A stretch of DNA of 64,000 nucleotides from Calycina herbarum. Lineage: Eukaryota; Ascomycota; Leotiomycetes; Helotiales; Pezizellaceae. The DNA lies in NCBI GenBank assembly GCA_001414485.1, contig LLEY01000012.1, positions 372,001-436,000 on the forward strand. The letters are read 5' to 3'. A program made the position numbers and the translations under genes. Below are positions 57,421 to 64,000 of this stretch, one piece after another; position 1 is the first letter of the stretch, and every line of letters starts with the position of its first letter. The notes beneath the pieces were generated by a model. That model saw only the letters and a program-made list of their open reading frames with translations. It ran no database searches and was not told the origin of the DNA.

Positions 57421-60400
57421 ATGGCGGATCTTAAAGAGAAAGCTGTTGACTACCTTATCCATACGGCTAGTGAACAGTCATTTATGCCGGAAGAGAAGCT
57501 GTTCAAACTTTTATCCGATTCCTCTATTGAGGAGAGCATTCGAAAGTTTGGTCCCCGGGGCCAATAGGGTGAAGATTGTATCGATGCAGTGAAGTCTGGA
57601 GCACGCAGGATCTTGCTGATTCTGATTCGTCTTGAAAATATTAGCCTTATCAGCAAATTCGTCGAAATGGAGCGTGCTCAAGATTCCCAACTTCCCTTCC
57701 TGTTAGCTCAACTAGAGAAGATTTTAGATAGCAGAGGAACAGCCTTGGACTTCTTCGAAACTCAATGGTCTACTATTCCAGTGTTTTTTAAGGAAAACCG
57801 TACGCATAGAATCTATCATCAAAGGATGATCTTGCCGTTTCTGAAACCCATCGATAGTTTGAGCGAGGAAGGAGCATTTGGAGAGGTTTCTATAGTTACC
57901 CTGAGCGGACTTCAGCATGCATTCCGAGAATTAGGAAAAAGTCGAGTAAGTAGCAAACATGTATTTCCTCGACTGAAATATATACTAACGCTAGACAGGA
58001 AAACATTCGCGTTGTGCGAAAATGCCTAAAAGCAGAAAAATCAAGAGACTCGAATTGGAAGCACCAGAACGAAGATCGAATATTGACATTACTCCGATCA
58101 CTTACCCATGAGAACATAGTGCGACTACTAGCTTCCTATACTATAGAAAAAGACAGCCCGGAGCACAATTTCCTCTTTCCTCTTGCGGATACCACACTCT
58201 CACAAGTTCTTAAGAATGAATCGAATCAGACCTGGATATTCCATTTCCCAACGGACTACTCTTTTTTCCGACAGATTTATGGCCTTTCATCTGCAATCCA
58301 AAGTCTACACAACTTCATTTCCGATGGCGATGGACTTGAACTTCTAGGATGCCACTACGACCTCAAGCCAGCTAATATTCTCATAGACAAGGGAACAATG
58401 CTCTTGGCAGACTTTGGATTATCTCGTCTGCGTCCAGAGACCTCAAAGTCAATATTCAAAGAAGGTGTAGGGGATTATATGGCCCCCGAGTGCGAGCCTA
58501 TGCTAGATGGTTCCTTTGGCAAGGGTATCATAAGTCGACCGAGCGACATCTGGTCTCTAGGATGCGTGGCTCTGGAGAGCTTGACCTACCACTTTGGTGG
58601 TTTCGACGCAGTGTAAGACTTTAAGAAACTTCGACGCAAGCACAATACTCATGAATTGTCTTTTGGGGGGTACAAAGCACCAAAATTCCATAGTATTGGG
58701 GACGAGAGTCCGGCTGTCTCTATATGGCTCGATCGCATGGATGTCCAATTTTCAAATATGACGAGATTCCGGCCACTCATCGAGAAAATGCTACTTATAA
58801 TACCGGAACATAGACCGAAAGTATCTGAAGTCACCTTCACGTTATTCTTCGAAGCGCAAAGAACAATCTATGACGAAACAAGCAAAATCTTTGGAAATCT
58901 ACATGAGGTTTCCTCCTCGCTGGAATTGAAGATTGAGCAGGAACGCTTCCTGCTGTGGGGGTGGGGAGCGAGATTATTACAGCCCAAGGATAAGGATATG
59001 CTCAAAGAAGTTGATGGATCAAGCGACAATTGGCTACAACGGTCTCCAAAAAAGTTCGGCGATATTAGCAGACTTCTGATTTTAATTCGCGAAGAACTCC
59101 AAGATCTTGTATCGGTACTGGAAACAAAGGAATACAAGGCGTGGCCGGTTTATGTGGGGGTGCAAGAACTGATCGACAGACTTTGGGAAATCCAAAGGCG
59201 TGCGGAAAGCGAGGGGCCAGATCTTCGTCACTTGACTGAAGAAATGGAATCCATGCTTGAGGCTCGGATGTTGACTCCAGATCAGAAAATGCTCCAAATG
59301 ACGTGGCTACAATTGGATTCGAACAAGTCTTATACAAATATTGCCCGGCTAGCAGCTATGATGTATATGACTAAGGAGCTTGGGAGTGATAAGCAAAGTA
59401 ACATCGGCAACCTAGTTTTTAAGGATACGAAAATCGATTCTCACCTTGAAAGAGGGGTTCATAGATTTGGAATGTTTCCAAAATCAGAGAATGAGGATGA
59501 AAGAGTAGTTCTGGTCGAATACATGTCATATCTCTCTGGGGAGAAAGAGGAAGATTAGGCAGTACTTCAAACAAGGGCCATGAAGCTAGCAACACTACTC
59601 AGTGGAAAATTGCCAAACGGAGACATTGTCAAAATGCCTGATGGATTTGCGTGCTCAAGTGTATCGGCTATTTTCACGATCCCCATAGAAACTCTTTCGG
59701 CCTGATGTACGATTTCCCGACCAGGACTGAAGACGGTACTCTCCCCCTCACACTGAAGGAGCTTATTCGCGGATTTGGCCGACCAGAGCTTGGTGTTCTT
59801 TTCAGGCTCGCATCTATGCTGGTGCATTGCATATGTGCGTTCCATAAAGCTGGGTGGCTGCACAAGAACCTTTCGGCACACAACATAGTATTCTTTGATC
59901 CACAGCTTGCAACGTCCCTACCACAACGGCTCCGAGATTTTCAGGTGCGCGGTCGAAACAAAATCCCATCAGTAGCGAAAACTCCCGAGTTACTTCCTAT
60001 AGCTTCAGTTGAGCCGGCTAAGTCTTCAAGCCAACCGTGGTTGAAAGTCAAGCGATTTGTGGGTCGCCAGAAGTCAAAGTCAAAAGCCGAGGGCCAATTA
60101 TCATCGAGTTCGAAGAATAATTTAGCACCTGAAGCTTCATATACCCCCCAGATTCCGGAAGGAGCGGCATCAATGGATAGTATTTCAAGTGCTGACCCAG
60201 CGACTGTTCCTGTGGAGTCAGAAATTACTCTAGCAAACCCATATATTGTTGGGTTTGATCACACTCGAGAAGATGAAACAACAGCTTTTACAACCGATGC
60301 GTCTCGAAACCCACGTCAACAATTATATCAGCATCCTGATTATTTAAGAAAACTTCCAAATCAAAGATTCTGTTCTGAATACGATTGGTATAGTATTGGT

Positions 60401-60628
60401 CTCGTATTGCTTGAGATTGGGTTGTGGCAACCAGCCGAGGACATGGCCCCGAAGCTCACCGGAAAATTGGCACGATCGCACTGGTTGCAATATTCCACTC
60501 CCCAGTTACGGTTTGTGATGGGGAAAACTTACCAAGAAGTAGTGGAGTTTTGTCTTGCTAGTGTGATGGGAAAGGAGAACAGATTTGAAGAATTCGGTGT
60601 TAGGAGACTAGACAAGTGCAACGCCTGA
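57421..60628 (+). pseudogene. Tandem kinase/pseudokinase gene with three stops and a frameshift
   Basis: From ATG 57421 one gene model covers 3.2 kb with an intron at 57946-57998. Kinase 1 has an N-lobe (VVRKCLKAEK, LTHENIVRLLASY), the catalytic loop GCHYDLKPANIL (HYD for HRD), DFGLS at about 58412, YMAPECE and SDIWSLGCVALE, so it keeps Lys, Asp and DFG residues. A helical linker follows. The C-terminal domain (from about 59650) has GWLHKNLSAHNIVFF with N for the catalytic Asp, and NPYIVGFDH in place of DFG: a pseudokinase as in fungal HeLo-kinase proteins. The frame is broken at 57565 (TAG), 58614 (TAA) and 59556 (TAG), and by a missing base near 59650. All three stops can come from CpA>TpA or TpG>TpA. 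Some part might still be expressed as a shorter protein. Confidence 0.7.
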
Positions 60629-60908
60629 GGGGCTAAGGGTTCTAGGTATGGAGTCATAAGTATGAACTTCTGTATCGTGGTATTATTGGAAGATTGATTG
60701 GTTTGTATAGGTAGGCTGGGTAAAGAACATGTGATTAAATAGATGATCGAATAACAGATAAAACTCCCCATAAAACAGTAGATCGTGTAAAATATGCAAC
60801 AGATAACCAGAATAATCTTGAGGGAAGACAGGAACGAGACAATTCAGGTGATAATGAATCTAACACAGCAGTTGCACGTCTCATCCCCTCTTCAGGTTAT
60901 ATGCGTTA
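60629..60908. other. Short convergent spacer
   Basis: 280 bp between the stop of the kinase gene and the stop of the TPR gene; nothing recognised. Confidence 0.5.
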
Positions 60909-63900
60909 TCAAATCCAAAATAGAAACACTCCTGCTATCACTGCCTTCTTCGCTTCGCTCCGATGGGCAACATCTAACAATCTTTTCGTAAGATTCCACC
61001 CTGCATCGACTGCTTTCGGATGTCGAGGGCCAAGCAAAGCAACAAATATTTCTAAGGCTTCTTGATAATTTCTTGTACTATCCGCCTTTTTTCCGTTCAT
61101 CCACAATAAGAGAGCATAGTTACAAGTGAAGGTTGCTGATTGAGTATGCTTCTTACCAAAATCGCTCAACGTAGCATTGAGAACCTCCTTCGAAATATTT
61201 AGGCTCTTTGGGAGGTATTCTTTTTGAGTACAAAGAACCAGTGCCAGGTCCATTCTATATCTCATAATGATTTGCTTTTGATGCTCTTCTCGAAAAATCT
61301 GAGGGGCCCACCAATTGAGCTGTCTCAATAGGGCAATTCCTTCGTAGGTCCGACCCCGTCGACACTCGAGATCTCCATAAAGTTTTGTTGCGCGAAGAAT
61401 ATCGGGATGAAAATCAGGCTTGGTGGACCATTTTCGACGGAGGGCGCAATGTTTCTCGATGCTGTTTTTCAACCTCTCCCTTTCAAAATCATACTGACCT
61501 GGTACTTGAAGAAGCAGATTAATGAAGTGTTCTTGAAGAGCAAGGTCTCCTGGATGCCCCTCCACGTCGACTAGAATGCATTGCCGCATCTTTTCATAGG
61601 AGGATTGTATTATGCTTAGCTGTGTTTTTTTCTTGCCGCAAGTAAAATTGAGCGCATCGGGATAATAAGCATGAACTTCGTTTTTCGTCTCGTCAGATTG
61701 CATTGTGGACTTAAACAAATGTGATGCGGCGGAGAGGTACTCGTCCTTGTTGAGCGCAATCCCAACATCCGAGAGCACAATAGCAAGTCTTGTTCTAGCA
61801 CCAATAGCCACCGGATGAGTGGGACTCAAATGTATTATTGCTGCTTCAAGGGCTGACCTGTGGACGTTGATGGATTCTTCGAAGCCTTCGTAATCCTTCG
61901 GCTCAAAGCCCCTGGAGTGACAAAGATATTGAGTCTTCTTGGAATGTATAACTCCACTTAACTGCAAAGCCATAACGAATTGAATTGGCTTCAAAGCCAT
62001 GGTTGCATGAGTTGCAGTTGATATTTCAGTACCAAGTCTCAATGCCTCCAGTAGGTAATTCTCATCTTGAAATGTGGAACCGACGTGAGCCAGAATAAAA
62101 GCTAAGTGTGACTGTAGCTTTAGATGCAAATCGCCGTTTTCCAAGCTCAGTGATTGAAAATCTTCTATTAATTGTCTCATCTTCTCGATTGCCTCGCAAA
62201 GAGACCCTGCATGAGAAAGATACCACAATAGATTAATGACCTTATCCTGGATTCCTGGGTCACTTGGGAAGACATCAATCGTTGTTTTGAGCAAATCTCG
62301 TTGCATGTCCGCTGGGAACCCAAGTGCTTCTTTGCCGTGGAGACACAAGCTACCTGCCAGATCTGCCATGCAACCAAGTGAGACGAAATGTGTATCACCA
62401 AAAACGTCCTTCTTAATTTGCATGACCATGGTAAGTATAGTAGTAGCTTCTTCAATTCGTCCGGCTCTTGACAATGCAACTGCCTGAGTTACCAATGCTG
62501 AGAGCCTCTCAGGAGCAGTTTCATCACATGCATCGTTTCTTAGAAGAAGATTCTGTATTGCCAGGGCTTCTTTAACCTGGAGAGCAGAACCCAAAGTCAG
62601 AATACTGGCAAGATCATGCTTTGACTTCGAAACCAATGCGTCCTTCGCAGCGCGAACTCTTTCATGACGGCTGGCGCTTATGTGATTTGTTTCATTGAAT
62701 GCCTCAAATTCAAAATTTTAATCGTCATTGTCTTCACCTGAAACAAAAAACTTCTCGTGTAGCGCTGTAGATAGACGCTGCAGTTGGATGGCATCTGATA
62801 ATCGGCCTGACTTGGCAATTGCTTTCGAAAGAGTGGTAAGGGTTGGAAGAGCAATATTTGCAGAAACACAGCGTTTGCAGATCTCATTTTGAGGGTCATA
62901 ACCATCTCGAAGGGCTTCAGCGACCCCAGATTGCATAGCTTCGTCTAGTTGCCCCTTAGCAACTAACCAGTTGAGTAGACGTGCCCTTGGGTGTACCAAG
63001 TCTACCCATTTGTAATTTTTTGGGAGTTTCTCTTTCCAGATACCAGATGTATTGTGGGGCCTTGTTGCTTTTAGAACGCCAGGTATTGACTTTATAACAC
63101 CAATTGCTTCACTATATTTACACTGCAATTCAAGTGCATCAGCAATTAGAGTATCTGAGCTCTCGGAATCAATAACTTTATGAAAACTGAATCCTCGCCA
63201 TGTCATGTGACGGCATGATTCCATACTGAGTAGGTCCATTTGTTTAAGCTGCCTAAAAGCAAGTTCTGCATGGCCATGCATGTTATAATTGGTGTAAAGG
63301 TCACCTAAAGCCCGTTGGAGTACCACGGCTGAGGATATGCAAACGGCAGTGTTGATCTTCCCTAAGCTTTCTTGCTGATATCTCACTATCGTAGAAGGAA
63401 GGATTCCAGACTGGAATGGGTTTCGTGGTCGGTCGATGTTGAAAATTGACGGTGGACCAGACAAGCTCTCCTTGGGCGAACGCACTTTTGATTCAAATCT
63501 ATCTTCCCAAAAGTCGACTTCATTACACAAGTCTAACACGCCTTTCCTGCGACATATCGAAAGGCAATGCTTGTAAGTATAGGTACGAGCTTTGCTGCAG
63601 TTGTTATCATCGTCAAATTTGCCAAATGCAGTGTGGCGGCAAAGAGCGAGTTGATGGGCTGCGTATATCCTGCACTTTTGACATTCCCCTTCCGCTTTCC
63701 TCAAAAGACCTTTAATCACTTCATCTCGCACAAGGTAGTGTAAGCGATTGAAAACAGGGAATAGCTCCGGTAACTGGTTTCGTTAGTTTCAGGCGTTGCG
63801 GACAAAGTAAAAAGGAGGAAACCTACGTCTGGAACCAGATGCAGAACATATCCAAAGCCTGCGAAATTTCTGAAAAATGACCGATATCGATTTCTATCAT

Positions 63901-64000
63901 ATTTTTGAAGAGATGAACCATCCGAATCTCTCCAGGAAACGTGAATTCAGCCCCGGATTTCCAAAAAGTACTCAGAAGGAAGATTTTGTCGAATATGTTG
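60909..64000 (-). pseudogene. Large TPR-repeat protein, one in-frame stop, cut by window end
   Basis: The gene enters from beyond 64000: a partial exon (to about 63,827: FTFPGEIRMVHLFKNMIEID, SQALDMFCIWFQT), a 53-nt intron, then a frame from about 63,773 to 60,909. At 62720-62718 a TAA interrupts it. The reading continues in the same frame without shift (NFEFEAFNETNHISASRHE) into a 575-codon stretch ending FLFWI. The N-terminal part has a Cys/His cluster (CQKCRIY ... CRHTAFG ... HCLSICRRKG) and helical hairpins (AELAFRQLKQMDLLSM). The C-terminal part is tetratricopeptide-like (NYALLLWMNGKKADSTRNYQEALEIF, LLGPRHPKAV), as in fungal NLR C-termini. TAA from CAA is one CpA>TpA step. Either a fresh pseudogene or two proteins; the N-terminal effector or NACHT domain, if any, lies outside the window. 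Confidence 0.65.

Noticed and set aside
57421..64000. Programmed stop-codon readthrough in the kinase and TPR genes
   Set aside because: The stops are of two types (TAG, TAA) in different contexts and a one-base deletion also breaks the kinase frame, so inactivation explains the data better.
1..64000. tRNA, rRNA or other structured RNA genes
   Set aside because: I looked for GGTTCGAATCC-type T-arms with matching A-boxes and for rRNA-like stretches and found none; small RNAs cannot be excluded by eye.

Overview
The window reads as a chromosome arm piece of a filamentous ascomycete (Pezizomycotina; the protein set would suit a leotiomycete, but that is a guess). The evidence is short 45-160 nt GT..AG introns, ascomycete-type orthologues (PAC1/LIS1, Nrd1/Seb1, eIF3f, MIC12, mitochondrial citrate synthase, Yhm2), and transposons riddled with CpA>TpA changes (TGG>TAG, CAG>TAG) typical of repeat-induced point mutation (RIP).

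Layout. 1-2.9 kb: decayed coding sequence, including a C2H2 finger relic whose cysteine codons have turned into tyrosine codons, and one copy of a dispersed repeat. 3.2-5.4 kb: an intact pac1 and a small CxxC zinc protein. 5.5-26.9 kb: a large accessory block. It holds a RIPped Tc1/mariner copy, a perfect 20-bp inverted repeat, a WD40/C-terminal scrap of a NACHT-WD NLR gene, a second copy of the dispersed repeat, a DUF3723-like scrap, a CCTAGG-rich patch and a RIP-degraded DUF3435 tyrosine recombinase gene (the Starship 'captain' family) on the minus strand. That gene is split by a Ty3/Gypsy element (A, minus, target duplication GACGC), which is itself split in gag by a second copy of the same family (B, plus, target duplication GCTAT). 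Both elements come out at exactly 5,919 bp. Captain plus DUF3723 plus NLR remnants suggest a fossil Starship giant transposon beside pac1.

27-32 kb: a multi-exon secreted HExxH metalloprotease, a single-pass membrane protein and a small secreted protein. 32.8-52 kb is a housekeeping block: Nrd1/Seb1 (CID + RRM), a Gfd2/YDR514C-like nuclease, an R3H-SUZ RNA-binding protein, eIF3f, MIC12, a small unknown protein, citrate synthase and the Yhm2 citrate/oxoglutarate carrier. The last two are adjacent and co-oriented and act on the same metabolite. RNA metabolism and translation genes cluster at 33-44 kb.

52-54.9 kb has no gene I can support. 54.9-64 kb is a second accessory block: a CorA-like two-TM protein, a relic ORF with an in-frame stop, a tandem kinase/pseudokinase gene with three in-frame stops and a one-base deletion, and a large TPR gene with one in-frame stop that leaves the window at its right end. 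These look like recently and lightly inactivated genes, unlike the heavily RIPped transposons.
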